A DNA stretch of 64,000 bases from Planctomycetota bacterium (GTDB lineage: Bacteria; Planctomycetota; UBA1135; GCA-002686595). The notes beneath the pieces are model-generated. The model was not told the origin of the DNA. It saw only the letters and a program-made list of their open reading frames with translations, and searched no databases. How positions within the stretch are numbered: the first letter of the stretch is position 1; every line of letters begins with the position of its first letter. The stretch spans positions 124,001 to 188,000 of the forward strand of contig JADJQU010000004.1 of NCBI GenBank assembly GCA_016712565.1, read 5' to 3'. Shown one piece after another: positions 8,533-17,990 of the stretch. The translations under genes and the position numbers were made by a program.

Positions 8533-11500
8533 GTGAAGGCCACCTCCTGGATCTTGGTTGCCTTCGCCGTGGTGGTGCTCGGCGCCTTGGGCGGGTTGAT
8601 GCTCTCGGGCGGCCGCCGCGAGCCGCGGGACCTGCTCGATTCGGCGATGTTGCGCTTCCACGGGCCCGAACAGGACCCCGCCGCAACCCTGCGAGAGCTG
8701 GAGACCGCCCTGCGCACGGCGGAAGCCGAGGGCGACGACGAACTGGCCTCGGACATCCTGATCGCCCGCGGCCGCGTGCTGCGGGACGTGGACGCCTTCG
8801 GGCCGGCCCGCTCCGACTTCGAGCGCGCCCTGGAGCGCTACCGTCCCGGCTCGGTGGACATCGAGTTGGAGATCGTGCGCCTCGACGAGGAGACCGGCGA
8901 TCTCACTTCCGCCCTGGAGCGCGCGCTGCGCATCACCGAGCGGGCCCCCGAACGACTCGAGGCATGGACGCGGGCCGGCCAGATCCTGGCGCGAATCTCC
9001 GAACAGCGGCTGGACGAGTTCCAGCGGTTGGTGGAATCGAGCCTGCCCGGCGAGGCCTCCCGCAAGGCACTGCTCTACGCCCGCCGCGCCGCGGGCATGG
9101 AGGTCGACGATCCCCTGCGCGTTTCCCAGCTCGCCGGCCTGCGCTCGCTGTTCACGCCTCCGGACCAGGCGGATTCCCTGGAGGCCATGCGCTTGGTGGA
9201 GCAGGCCAGCCAGGCCACGTCACGGGCCCGGGACGCCCTGGCCCACTCCTTCACCGGCCAGCCCGATCGCGAGGCCGTGCAGGCCTACTTCGAGCTGCTG
9301 GCGCGCTCGGGCCGCACCCAGGATGCCATGGACTTCGGTCTCGCCGTGGCCTCCCAGCGCACGGTCAATTCCGCGCCGGGGTTCATGGAGCGCCTGGCAC
9401 GCGTCCTGATCGACGCCGGCCGACCCGCGGTCGCCGACAACACGATCAAGCGCCACTGGAACCGCAACGTCCAGGCGGGCCAGAGCTTCTACCTGACCTG
9501 GTGCGAGGCCCTGTACAAATCGGCGCGCTGGCGCGACCTGATCCAGGTGGCCCAACTGCTGCGCAAGGCAGGCGACGAGAGGCACCGTTCGATCGCCGTC
9601 TTCTACCTGGGCTTGGGTCAGGCCCGCATCGGCCAGCCCGAGCCCGCCAGCAACGCCCTGGAGTTCTACGCCCAGCGCGAACCTGTCGAGCCCTTTCCCG
9701 GGGCCCTGGCGCTGGCCTGGCGCACCGTCGGTGAAACGTGGCGCGCCCGAGGCGAACTGGCCAAGGAGAAGGCCGCCCTGCTGCAGGCCGTCAAGCTCGC
9801 TCCCGAAGCCGACGGGAACACCTGGCTGCGACTGTTCCACATCCTGCAGGAATCGGAACCCGACCAGCTGAACAAGGCCGAGGAACACCTGACCCAGGCC
9901 ATCGCCCTGCTGCCCGGCCGCACCGAGGAGCTGATGCCCACCTGGCTCGACATCGGCCGCCGGCGCATGCGCGCCTCGGGCACCGAGCTCGAGTTGCTCC
10001 TGGCGGACCAGCGCAAGACCGGCCGCGTCGGACCCGCTCCCGAGGCCGGACCCTACGAGCTGTTCCGCTTCGGCGAGATGCACCGCGAGGCCCGCGAGAA
10101 CGTGGCCGCTGCCGCCTGCGCCCGGCGCCTGCTGGTGAAATTCCCCCATTTCCTGCCGGCCATGGACCTGCTGGCCGACTCCCTGCGGGACATCGGCGAC
10201 TGGACCTCGGCGGCGGGCATCTGGATCGAGCGCCTGCGCCTGGTCCCCGGCGACCAGCTGGCCCTGCGCCGCCTGGCCCGTTTGCCCGCGGGCACCTTGA
10301 CGTCCGCTCAGCTGATCGAGGTCATGCAGCTCGATCCCGAGAACACGGGACGACTGGAGGTGGCCCGGACGCTCAAGTCCGAGGGCCGCGCCGCCGAGGC
10401 CTTCGCCGGGCTGGACGCGTTGCCCCTGGAGCCCCTGGGTGACGAGGGCATCCTCCTGGCCAGCGAGCTCTTGATCGAGATCGGTCGCGAGGCCGACGCC
10501 TTGGCGATGCTCGAGCGGCTGCGGCCCGCCAGTCGCGCCAGCGCGCGCGCCTTCGAGCTGTCCCTGGATGCGGCGCGGCTCTCCGGCCGCGACGACCTGC
10601 TCCTGGAGATCATCGCCCGCCCGCCGCCGGCCGAGCGGTTGGACCAGGCGGGGATGATCGAGCGCGTCGACGGGTTCTTCGTCCGCGGCCTGATCGAACC
10701 CGCACGGGCGCTGCTCGACTTCCTCGATGGCCAGGCGGCCACGCGCAGCCGTGAGGTGCTGCTCCGCCGGGCGGTCCTGGCGCTGTACGACCACAACATG
10801 GCCGTGGTCCAGGACGAGCTCGACCGCGCCGAGCCCTTCGACCGCAGCGGCAGCGTGGCCTTCGGCCGGCTGCTGGCGGCGCTGGAGGGCCGGCAGTACA
10901 ACCGCCTGCCGATCTTCGTGCGGGACGTCTACGCCGCCGGCTACCTGCCCACGCGCCTGCAGTCCACGATCCTCGCCATCCTCGACGAACGGCTCGACGA
11001 GGCGGCCCTCTCGATCTCCGAGATGCGCCGCAAGGAGCCCCAGGAACCCAACTGGGCCCTGCTGGCCTTCGCGCTCGACGTGCTCGGCGGCCGAACCCCC
11101 GAGGTCGAGTCCCTGGTGGACTCCAACGGCATCGAGGAGACGCTGTTCATGGTTCGCGGCGGGGACCGGGCGCGCAATCCTCGGCCGCTGCTCGCGCGCC
11201 TGCTCGCCCTGGAGAGCCCCGAGTGGCGCCTGTGGGGCACGGCGGAATTCGCCCGGCTGAAAGCCCCGATGCCCGGCTCCCTGTGGGCCACCTACCAGGT
11301 CGGTCGCGGGCAGGCGGCGGCGGGGCTGTCGCGGGAGGCGGAACGCACTTGGCGTGGACTGGTCCGCACCTGGCCGACCTTCGAGCCCGCCTGGAATGCC
11401 CTGGAGCAGATCAAGCTGCAGCGCCTCAAGCGCTTCGACAATGTCGAGCTCGTCCGACTGCGGGCCGACCGCCGCCTGGCCGCCGGCCGGCGCCCCGGCG

Positions 11501-12804
11501 AAGAGGCCGAGGAGTTCTTGACCGAAGCCTGGTCCCGGGAAATCGCCGGCAACCTGGTGGGCGCCCTGGAGAGCGTGCGGGCGGCCGTGGCCAGGGACCC
11601 CGAGTTCGTCCCCGCGCTGTTCAAGCTGGGCCAGCTGGGTCGCCGGGTGAGCCGCTGGGAGGAGTCCATCGACGCGCTGCGGCGCGCTGCCCGGGCGGCG
11701 AGCGTGGAAACCGCCTCGCCCGTGGTCGAGGAATTCGTGGCCGTGCTGCGCGACGCGCGCCTGGCCCAGCCTCCCGGCATTTCCGCCGAGGAGGTGCGCG
11801 CCGATCTCGCGCTGCTGGCCGAGCGCTTCCCAGACGACCCCGCCGTGGCCCTGGCCCTGGCCCGCGCGGAGTTGGACCACGAGGACATCTCCCCCGCCGT
11901 GCGCGTGGCCCGTGCCTACGAGAAGCTCGACCGGTTCCGCGCCCACATCGACGACATGGCGATGCTGCGGGCCATCACCGAGCAGGCGGAACTCGAAAGC
12001 CGTCGGTCCACCGATCCGGCCGCCGGCAGTGCGGGCGATGGGCGCGTCTCGCGCGACGGCACAGGGGCGCGCACGGGCGCGGAAACAGGCGCGCGGCCCT
12101 CCACCGGCGCGAGCGCTGTCCAGGTCGCGGGGGGCCCCGCGGGTCCCCGGCTCGTGCGCGTGCAGCGTCCGTCCCTGGAGGGCCTGCGTCCCGGCTCCAC
12201 GGCGCAGTGGAAGGACTTCTATCAGGCCCTGGAACCCGCCCGCGCCGAGCAATTCGTGCGCGCGGAACTGGACCGGCGCCCGGGCAGCCTGGAATTGTGG
12301 CGCATGCTGGGCGAGACCCTGGTCGCCGAGGGCCGCAGCGCCGAGGCCATCCGGTTGTTCGAGTTGGTGGCCCGCATGGTGCCCGACGGAAAGACGCACC
12401 GGGCCCTGGCGCGGCTCTACGCCGACACCGCCGCCGAAACCGCCCGGGTGGAGAGTGCCATCGCCGCGGCGGTCCGATTGGAGAGCCGCAGGGCCCCCGA
12501 CGTGGATCTGCTCTATGCCCTGGCGCGCGCGCTCTCGTCCCTGCCCCAGAGCGAGGCCCGCGGCATCCAGGTGCTGGCGAGCCTCTGGCAGCAGCGGGAA
12601 TCGGCCCTCGGGTATGTGCGCGCCGAGGACATCGGCCAACTCTACGGCACGGTGCTGCTTCAACGCGCCGACCCGGCGGACCGCCTCTTGGCCACCAACC
12701 TGCTGACCGAGGTGGCCGCCGGTCTGCGCAACGACGGGGCCCGCAAGAACCTGGTGCAGGCACTGGCCGCTCTGGCGAGCCAGATCCCGGCCCGTCCCCG
12801 CTGA
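8533..12804 (+). CDS. Giant membrane-anchored TPR protein (PrsT-like position)
   Basis: A protein of 1,423 residues from a GTG start, 75 bases after the sigma-54 regulator. One N-terminal transmembrane helix (WILVAFAVVVLGALGGLMLS) is followed by helical repeats over nearly the whole length. The signature is TPR-like pairs of helices with Leu/Ala/Arg spacing, clear at residues about 40-110 and again near the C-terminus (LWRMLGETLVAEGRSAEAIR). An Ala/Gly/Thr-rich linker sits near residues 1160-1210. In exosortase-type loci a large TPR lipoprotein (PrsT) often follows PrsK/PrsR; here the anchor is a membrane helix, not a lipobox. It probably scaffolds envelope polysaccharide machinery from the periplasmic side. 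This is inference from position and fold. Confidence 0.75.
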   Translation: MKATSWILVAFAVVVLGALGGLMLSGGRREPRDLLDSAMLRFHGPEQDPAATLRELETALRTAEAEGDDELASDILIARGRVLRDVDAFGPARSDFERALERYRPGSVDIELEIVRLDEETGDLTSALERALRITERAPERLEAWTRAGQILARISEQRLDEFQRLVESSLPGEASRKALLYARRAAGMEVDDPLRVSQLAGLRSLFTPPDQADSLEAMRLVEQASQATSRARDALAHSFTGQPDREAVQAYFELLARSGRTQDAMDFGLAVASQRTVNSAPGFMERLARVLIDAGRPAVADNTIKRHWNRNVQAGQSFYLTWCEALYKSARWRDLIQVAQLLRKAGDERHRSIAVFYLGLGQARIGQPEPASNALEFYAQREPVEPFPGALALAWRTVGETWRARGELAKEKAALLQAVKLAPEADGNTWLRLFHILQESEPDQLNKAEEHLTQAIALLPGRTEELMPTWLDIGRRRMRASGTELELLLADQRKTGRVGPAPEAGPYELFRFGEMHREARENVAAAACARRLLVKFPHFLPAMDLLADSLRDIGDWTSAAGIWIERLRLVPGDQLALRRLARLPAGTLTSAQLIEVMQLDPENTGRLEVARTLKSEGRAAEAFAGLDALPLEPLGDEGILLASELLIEIGREADALAMLERLRPASRASARAFELSLDAARLSGRDDLLLEIIARPPPAERLDQAGMIERVDGFFVRGLIEPARALLDFLDGQAATRSREVLLRRAVLALYDHNMAVVQDELDRAEPFDRSGSVAFGRLLAALEGRQYNRLPIFVRDVYAAGYLPTRLQSTILAILDERLDEAALSISEMRRKEPQEPNWALLAFALDVLGGRTPEVESLVDSNGIEETLFMVRGGDRARNPRPLLARLLALESPEWRLWGTAEFARLKAPMPGSLWATYQVGRGQAAAGLSREAERTWRGLVRTWPTFEPAWNALEQIKLQRLKRFDNVELVRLRADRRLAAGRRPGEEAEEFLTEAWSREIAGNLVGALESVRAAVARDPEFVPALFKLGQLGRRVSRWEESIDALRRAARAASVETASPVVEEFVAVLRDARLAQPPGISAEEVRADLALLAERFPDDPAVALALARAELDHEDISPAVRVARAYEKLDRFRAHIDDMAMLRAITEQAELESRRSTDPAAGSAGDGRVSRDGTGARTGAETGARPSTGASAVQVAGGPAGPRLVRVQRPSLEGLRPGSTAQWKDFYQALEPARAEQFVRAELDRRPGSLELWRMLGETLVAEGRSAEAIRLFELVARMVPDGKTHRALARLYADTAAETARVESAIAAAVRLESRRAPDVDLLYALARALSSLPQSEARGIQVLASLWQQRESALGYVRAEDIGQLYGTVLLQRADPADRLLATNLLTEVAAGLRNDGARKNLVQALAALASQIPARPR

Positions 12805-12809
12805 CAGGT

Positions 12810-12832
12810 CCGCGGCCCGGCTGCTGCCGCGG
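12810..12832. terminator. GC-rich hairpin between convergent genes
   Basis: CCGCGGC (12810-12816), nine-base loop, GCCGCGG (12826-12832): a perfect 7-bp stem just 3' of the TPR stop. There is no T tract, so it may be a bidirectional hairpin rather than a classical intrinsic terminator. It abuts the palindromic-element relic at 12829-12868. Confidence 0.4.
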
Positions 12833-12868
12833 GGGTTGGAGCCGAAGCTCAGGAATCCGGCGGGCTAG
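12829..12868 (-). repeat. Solo end of the palindromic element found at 47764-47945
   Basis: Bases 12829-12868 (gcgggggttggagccgaagc, then a TIR-like end finishing CTAG) match the right end of the element at 47764-47945 with only about three or four differences. The terminal CTAG contains the TAG stop of the leftward deacetylase gene (12865-12867). The partner arm is absent, so this is a relic or half element. Confidence 0.6.
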
Positions 12869-13716
12869 GACAGCCGGCCCTGCTCGGTCAAGACCTCGCG
12901 GAGCGACCCGAAGCGGAAGGCTCCCAGAAGTTCCTCCAGGCGCGGCAGGGTGCGGTCGAGGTTCAGGTAGTGCCGCCAGCGCTGGGTCGGGCTGGCGCTG
13001 CACCGCGGCTGGTCGGGATCGAATTCCCAGGGATGCAAGTAGATCGACGCCGGTCGGCCGCTGCCTTCCAGGCGGCGCACGGCGGCGCGAGTCAGGGCAC
13101 CGGGCAGCAGGCGGAAGTAGCCGCCGCCGCCCACGGGCAGGTTGGCCCCGCAGAACCGCAGCGTGGACACCGGGAATTCCACCACGCTGCTCCCCGCGGC
13201 TTCGACCAGCGAAATGCCCGGCTCGAAGTCGGGCACGCCGTACACGGGGTGGCGCACGGGATGCACGCTGGAATCATAGAGGTAGCCCCGCTCGACCAGC
13301 ACGTCGAAGGCCCACCAGGTCTTGCGCGTCAGGGTGAACGTCGAGGCGCGGAAGCCCCGTGGCCGCGGCGCGCCCGCCGCCATCAGGGCCTCCTCCGTGC
13401 GCTGGAGGTCGCGCACGAACTGCTCGCGGTCCATGTCGAACAGGAACAGGTGCTCGTAGCCGTGGCTCGCCACCTCGTGGCCCGCCGCGAGCACACGCTT
13501 CACATATTCGGGATGACGCTCGGCGATCCAGCCCAGGAAAAAGAACGTGGCGTGGGCCCGGTGGCGTTCGAGGGCCGACAGGATGCGGTCCATGCCCAGC
13601 GAGAGCCTTGAGGGCACGCCGTCCCAATCGTCGCGGGCGAAGTGGCCCCGCAAATTGGCCACCTGGAAGTACTCCTCCACATCGAAGGAGAGGGCGTGCA
13701 GCATGCGCGGATTCAC
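12865..13716 (-). CDS. Polysaccharide deacetylase, exosortase-associated DUF3473 type
   Basis: A protein of 283 residues. GTG 13714-13716 overlaps the upstream GT4 stop by 4 bases (GTGA), as at most junctions in this operon; a GTG one codon earlier (13719) is the alternative. NodB-fold motifs: ALSFDVEEYFQ (metal Asp), VASHGYEH (His pair), RGFRASTFTLT, and a C-terminal YLHPWEFDPDQP, the signature of deacetylases linked to exosortase-A loci. It probably removes N-acetyl groups from the exopolysaccharide during assembly. It is the last gene of the long leftward operon. Its TAG stop lies inside the repeat relic at 12829-12868. Confidence 0.88.
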   Translation of the reverse strand: MNPRMLHALSFDVEEYFQVANLRGHFARDDWDGVPSRLSLGMDRILSALERHRAHATFFFLGWIAERHPEYVKRVLAAGHEVASHGYEHLFLFDMDREQFVRDLQRTEEALMAAGAPRPRGFRASTFTLTRKTWWAFDVLVERGYLYDSSVHPVRHPVYGVPDFEPGISLVEAAGSSVVEFPVSTLRFCGANLPVGGGGYFRLLPGALTRAAVRRLEGSGRPASIYLHPWEFDPDQPRCSASPTQRWRHYLNLDRTLPRLEELLGAFRFGSLREVLTEQGRLS

Positions 13717-14891
13717 CACGGCTTCTCCTTCCTGGAGCGCAGGTCCTCGATCTCGGACAACACGCGCCGCGCGTTCCCGCGCCAGGTGAGATCCCGCTCG
13801 ACGATCGTGCGCCGGGCCGCCCGACCCAGTCGCAGCCGCAGTTCGGGGTCGCGGGCCAGCGTCTCCAGTGCGGCCAGCAGCGCGGCACCATCCCCCGCGG
13901 GAACGAGCCAGGCATTCTCCCCGTGGGTGAGCACTTCCCGCAGGTTGTCCTGGTCAGGCGCGATGCAGGAGAGTTCCGCCGCCATGTACTCGTGCAGCTT
14001 GAGCGGCGAGGCGTAGGGGTTGATGGCCGGCACCAGGGCCACGTCGAAGGCGGGCAAGAGCCCCGGAATCTCCCCATGGGCCACGCGACCGGCGAAGCGC
14101 ACGCGGTCCTGCACGCCGCGTTCGCGGGCGCGCGCCTCCAGGGACTCCCGGGCGGGTCCCTCCCCCACCAGCACGAGCACGGCCCGCGGCAGCGCCGCCA
14201 GGGCATCCACCACCAGGTCCAGGCGGTGCCAGTCGCGGTAGTAGCCCACGAAACCCAGGGCCAGCTGGTCGGGGGCGAGCTCGAAGCGCGCCCGCGCCGC
14301 GGCCCGCGCCGCCCCGCGATCGGCATATTCGTACTGCTCCAGGTGCACGCCGTTGGGCGTCACCAGGATGCGCCGGGGCTCCACGCCCAGGTCCTGCAGC
14401 ATGCGACCGAGCACCTGGGTCACCACGCACACGCGCGTGGCCTCGGTGAAGATGAAGCGCTCGAGCCGCTCGGCGGTGCGCGCGAAGGAGAGCCCGCGCG
14501 TGCGCGAGAGTTCGAGCACCATGGGCGAGTTGACCTCCAGCATGATCGGAACTCCCATGCGCCGCGACGCCCGCACCCCGGCCGCGTTGCCGAAGGCATA
14601 GCGCTCGTAGACGAAATCCGGCTCCTCGCGCGCGATGGCCGCGGCGAGCTTGGGCCGCGCGTAGGCCGTGTAGGCGTACTCCGCCAGCTCGCGCGCGAAG
14701 CGCGGCAGACGGGCCACGGCGCCCCAGGGCGAGGGCTTGGAAGGCGCGGCCTGGACCGCGGATCCCGCCCGGGACACCAGACTGAACTCCACCACCTCGT
14801 GGCCCAATTCACGCCAGGCGCTCTGCAGGGCCCGGATGTGCACGGCCTGCCCGTCCTCGGCCTGGGTGCGGTGATGGTAGAGGATCTTCAC
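13713..14891 (-). CDS. GT4 glycosyltransferase
   Basis: A protein of 392 residues from GTG 14889-14891, overlapping the upstream stop by 4 bases; a longer frame exists upstream but the overlap and the strand beginning KILYHHRTQAEDGQAVHIRA fix the start. The GT-B features are the Gly/His-rich N-terminal acceptor motif, the central GFVGYYRDWHRLD loop, and a donor site near SPLKLHEYMAAE (the family's E-x7-E region; a Pro/Ser context typical of GT4). It should add one sugar to a lipid-linked oligosaccharide at the cytoplasmic face. The specificity is unknown. It is coupled to another GT4 upstream and the deacetylase downstream. Confidence 0.85.
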   Translation of the reverse strand: MKILYHHRTQAEDGQAVHIRALQSAWRELGHEVVEFSLVSRAGSAVQAAPSKPSPWGAVARLPRFARELAEYAYTAYARPKLAAAIAREEPDFVYERYAFGNAAGVRASRRMGVPIMLEVNSPMVLELSRTRGLSFARTAERLERFIFTEATRVCVVTQVLGRMLQDLGVEPRRILVTPNGVHLEQYEYADRGAARAAARARFELAPDQLALGFVGYYRDWHRLDLVVDALAALPRAVLVLVGEGPARESLEARARERGVQDRVRFAGRVAHGEIPGLLPAFDVALVPAINPYASPLKLHEYMAAELSCIAPDQDNLREVLTHGENAWLVPAGDGAALLAALETLARDPELRLRLGRAARRTIVERDLTWRGNARRVLSEIEDLRSRKEKPW

Positions 14892-16069
14892 GGGGCCCTT
14901 CCCGCGGCGCGCGCGCGCTCGAGCAGCGCCTCCAGGGCGGCAAAGCAGGCCTCCCAGGACAGCGCGGCCACCAGACCGCGGCATGTTTCGGGCCCTGGGG
15001 GCGCCCTGAGCATCAGGGCCAGGGCCGCGCCGATCTGCCCTGGATCCCGGCCCTGGACCAAGGCGCCGGGAAGACCCTCCAGCAGTTCACCGGTGCCGCC
15101 GGCGGACGTGGCGACCACGGGGCGTCCGGACGCCAGGGCCTCCAGCACCACGTTGGGACGGCCCTCGCGCGAACTGGTGAGCAGCAGCACGTCCGCGGCG
15201 CGGTACCAGTCCCGCAGGCGCTCCGGCGTGGCCGTGTTTTCAAGGCGGACCCGCTCCCCAAGACCCAGCTCCCGCGCGCGCCGCTCGATCAGCGGGCCCA
15301 GGGGGCCTGATCCCACGAAGACCAATCTGGCTTCCCCAGCGGCGGCCCGGGCGAAGGCCTCCAGGGCCAGCAACGGGTCCTTGCGCGGGATCCAATGCCC
15401 CACCACCAGGACCAGCGGACCGGACGCGGCCTGACCGAGTCCGGCGCGGGCCGCGCCGCGGTCCCCGGGCCGAAACAGCTCCAGGTCCACGCCGTTGGCC
15501 ACCAGCACGCCGACGCCGGAAACCCCGGCCAGGCGATCCATGGCGGCCACGAGGTCCCGGGAAACCGCGCACCAGTGTCCCGACCGGGAGAGGGCGCGAC
15601 CCAACTCCCGCGCCAGGGCCGGAACTTCGGCCACCTGCAGGACATCGCTGCCGCGGCCGTTGACCACCACGGGCACGCCGGCCTCGCGCAGGGGCCCGAC
15701 CGCCAGGGCCGCGGGCCAGGCGTAGTCGAGCACGGCCACGTCGGGCTGGCCGCGGGCCAGGAGCGCCGCCACGCCGGCGCGGGCGAAGGAGCGCGCGTTG
15801 AACAGCGCGGCCCCAGGAACGTGCAGGTAGCGGGGCCGCTCCACGGGAAGCCCCCCGCGCGTCTCGCGCGCGGGCATGCGAGCGATCTCCCGCCAGTGGG
15901 GCCTGCCGAACAGGGGGCCCAGGGCCGCCAGGGGTGCCCTCGGCTGGGGATGGAACACGTGCACGGAGTGTCCCCTGCGGGCCATGCCGACCCAACGCCG
16001 CTCGGCGAAGATGCCCTCCTGGGGCCGCACGCTGCTGGGGTAGAGCGAGGTCAGCACGGCGATCTTCAT
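14888..16069 (-). CDS. GT4 glycosyltransferase
   Basis: A protein of 393 residues. ATG 16067-16069 overlaps the amidotransferase stop by 4 bases, which rejects the much longer upstream frame. It begins MKIAVLTSLYPSSVRPQEGI, typical of GT4 enzymes resembling TuaC and the exosortase-associated sugar transferases. The donor half has VLVVGHWIPRKDPLLALEAF, VFVGSGPLGPLIERRA and the nucleotide-sugar motif SSREGRPNVVLEALASGRPV with the two Glu of E-x7-E. It is a cytosolic or peripheral membrane enzyme of polysaccharide repeat assembly; the donor sugar is unknown. Confidence 0.87.
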   Translation of the reverse strand: MKIAVLTSLYPSSVRPQEGIFAERRWVGMARRGHSVHVFHPQPRAPLAALGPLFGRPHWREIARMPARETRGGLPVERPRYLHVPGAALFNARSFARAGVAALLARGQPDVAVLDYAWPAALAVGPLREAGVPVVVNGRGSDVLQVAEVPALARELGRALSRSGHWCAVSRDLVAAMDRLAGVSGVGVLVANGVDLELFRPGDRGAARAGLGQAASGPLVLVVGHWIPRKDPLLALEAFARAAAGEARLVFVGSGPLGPLIERRARELGLGERVRLENTATPERLRDWYRAADVLLLTSSREGRPNVVLEALASGRPVVATSAGGTGELLEGLPGALVQGRDPGQIGAALALMLRAPPGPETCRGLVAALSWEACFAALEALLERARAAGRAP

Positions 16070-17979
16070 GGGGACAGCCCGCGCACCGAATGGGCGCGGC
16101 GCCAGTGCTCCAGGACCAGCAGGCTCCACAGGAGCCGCGCGTGGCTGCGCCGGCCCGAGAGATGCTCGGCCAGGCGCTCCTCCAGCACCTTGCGGGAGAA
16201 CCAATCGGCGGGCAGGGTTTGCAGGGATTCGCGGGTGAATTCCTGCAACGGGCCGCGCAACCACCGATCCAGGGGCGTGTCGAAGCCGCGCTTCGCGCCG
16301 TCGAGGATCTGCGTTGGAAGCCGCGGCCTCAGGGCCCGCCGGAAGGCGAACTTGCCCCGCCCGCGGCGCACCTTCTCCGCCGCCGGCAAGGCCACGAACC
16401 GCTCGACGAAACGGTGGTCCAGCAGCGGAGGCCGCACCTCCAGGCTGACCGCCATGGACGCGCGATCCACCTTGGTCAGAATCTGATCGGGCAGGTAGGT
16501 GTGGATGTCGGCGTACTGGGCGCGGTAGAGCGGGTCGTCCACGCGCGGCCGCTCGTAGTGCTCGGCGAAGCGCTCGAAGGGATCGGAACCCGCGAGCGAG
16601 CGCGCCAGCTCGGGGTCGAGCAGCAGCAGGGCCTCCTCCCGCGAAAGCTGGGACACGCTGTGGTAGTAGGCGCGCGCCGGGTCGCGATCCAGGTTGGTGA
16701 GGAAGGTCCGGCCCCGCAGGGGTCTGGGCGCCCAGTCGAGCTTGGGCCAGGCCCGTCCCAGCATCCCCGCCGCCCGGCGACCCGCCGGGCCCAGGCGCGC
16801 CCGCAGGCGGTTCTCCGCGTGGTCGTGCACGTAGCGTCGGTAGCCGCCGAACACCTCGTCGCCGCCGTCGCCCGAGAGCGCCACGGTCACGTGGGCGCGG
16901 GCCATCTTGGAGACCAGGAACGTGGGCAGGGTGGACGGATCCGCCAGGGGTTCGTCGAACACCCAGGGCAGCGTGTCCACCACCAGCCGCGGATCCGGAT
17001 CCAGCACCTCGGTGTGGTGTTGCGCCCGGAGGCGGGCGGCGCTGGTGCGCGCCAGGTCCAGCTCATCGTGGGTCTTCGAGCGGAAGCCCACGGAGCAGGC
17101 CACCAGCGGGTCCACGCCGGCCCGCGCCATGCTGTCGACCACGGCATTGGAATCGACGCCGCCGGAGAGGAACGCCCCCAGGGGCACGTCGCTCTGCAGG
17201 TGGTCCAAGACCACGCGGTCGAGCCACTCGAGGACCTCGCGGTCCAGGGTCTCGGCCGGCCCGCTGTCGCGCAGGGAGTCGAGCGGCAGGTCCCAGTAGC
17301 GCCGGATTCGCGGCTCCGCCCCGGGCTCGAAGGTCAGCGTGTGCGCCGCCGGCAGGCGCTGGATCCCCTCCCAGGCGGAGCGGACCCCGCCCACGTAGCC
17401 CTGCATCAGGTATTCGAGCAGCGCCTCCCGGGAAAGCCGCCGGCCGAGGTCCTGTTGGGCATCGCCCATGGCGAGGATCGCCTTGGGCTCGCTCGCGAAG
17501 GCGATGCCCGCCCGGGTCTTGGCCCAGTACAGCGGCTTGATCCCCAGGCGGTCGCGCCCCAGGAGCACACGCGGCCGGCCTTTGTCGCGCAGGTCGATCA
17601 AGGCGAAGGCGAACATGCCCACCAGGCGTTCCACCGCGCGCTCGCCGCACTCCTCGTAGAGGTGCACGAAGACCTCGACGTCCGAACCCGTGCGGAACCG
17701 GTGGCCGCGGCCCTGGAGCTCGCGCCGCAACTCGTGGTGGTTGTAGATCTCGCCGTTGAGCACCATGGCGATGTCGCGGGCCTCGTTCTCGATGGGCTGG
17801 TGGCCGCCCGAGACGTCGATGATCGAAAGCCGCCGGAAGGCGATGGCGGCGCTGCCCAGCACGTGCACGCCCTCGTCGTCGGGGCCCCGCAACGCCAGGG
17901 TGCGCGCTGCCAAAAGCAGCGCCCCCGGGTCGGGGGAACCCGCCGGGTCGTCCAAGGCCACGCCACACAGACCGCACAT
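16066..17979 (-). CDS. asnB: Asparagine synthase-like amidotransferase of the exosortase polysaccharide type
   Basis: A protein of 637 residues. The N-terminal class II glutaminase starts with the nucleophile Cys2 (MCGLCGVAL) and has LRGPDDEG, RRLSIIDVSGGHQPI and NGEIYNHHELR. The C-terminal synthetase domain has the ATP PP-loop FLSGGVDSNAV and LSGDGGDEVFGGYRRY. Members near polysaccharide loci are thought to amidate a glycan or peptide carboxylate rather than free aspartate; true asparagine synthesis is not excluded. The stop overlaps the next gene by 4 bases, and the ligase-like gene lies 11 bases upstream. The length is usual for the family. Confidence 0.9.
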   Translation of the reverse strand: MCGLCGVALDDPAGSPDPGALLLAARTLALRGPDDEGVHVLGSAAIAFRRLSIIDVSGGHQPIENEARDIAMVLNGEIYNHHELRRELQGRGHRFRTGSDVEVFVHLYEECGERAVERLVGMFAFALIDLRDKGRPRVLLGRDRLGIKPLYWAKTRAGIAFASEPKAILAMGDAQQDLGRRLSREALLEYLMQGYVGGVRSAWEGIQRLPAAHTLTFEPGAEPRIRRYWDLPLDSLRDSGPAETLDREVLEWLDRVVLDHLQSDVPLGAFLSGGVDSNAVVDSMARAGVDPLVACSVGFRSKTHDELDLARTSAARLRAQHHTEVLDPDPRLVVDTLPWVFDEPLADPSTLPTFLVSKMARAHVTVALSGDGGDEVFGGYRRYVHDHAENRLRARLGPAGRRAAGMLGRAWPKLDWAPRPLRGRTFLTNLDRDPARAYYHSVSQLSREEALLLLDPELARSLAGSDPFERFAEHYERPRVDDPLYRAQYADIHTYLPDQILTKVDRASMAVSLEVRPPLLDHRFVERFVALPAAEKVRRGRGKFAFRRALRPRLPTQILDGAKRGFDTPLDRWLRGPLQEFTRESLQTLPADWFSRKVLEERLAEHLSGRRSHARLLWSLLVLEHWRRAHSVRGLSP

Positions 17980-17990
17980 GCCGCGCTGTC

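Noticed and set aside
9220..12663. A 1,147-codon open frame on the minus strand
   Set aside because: It lies opposite the TPR gene; its composition is Gly/Gln/Arg-rich without motifs.
13249..14326. Overlapping open frames on the minus strand at the deacetylase and GT4 genes
   Set aside because: They are out of frame with the conserved motifs of both enzymes.
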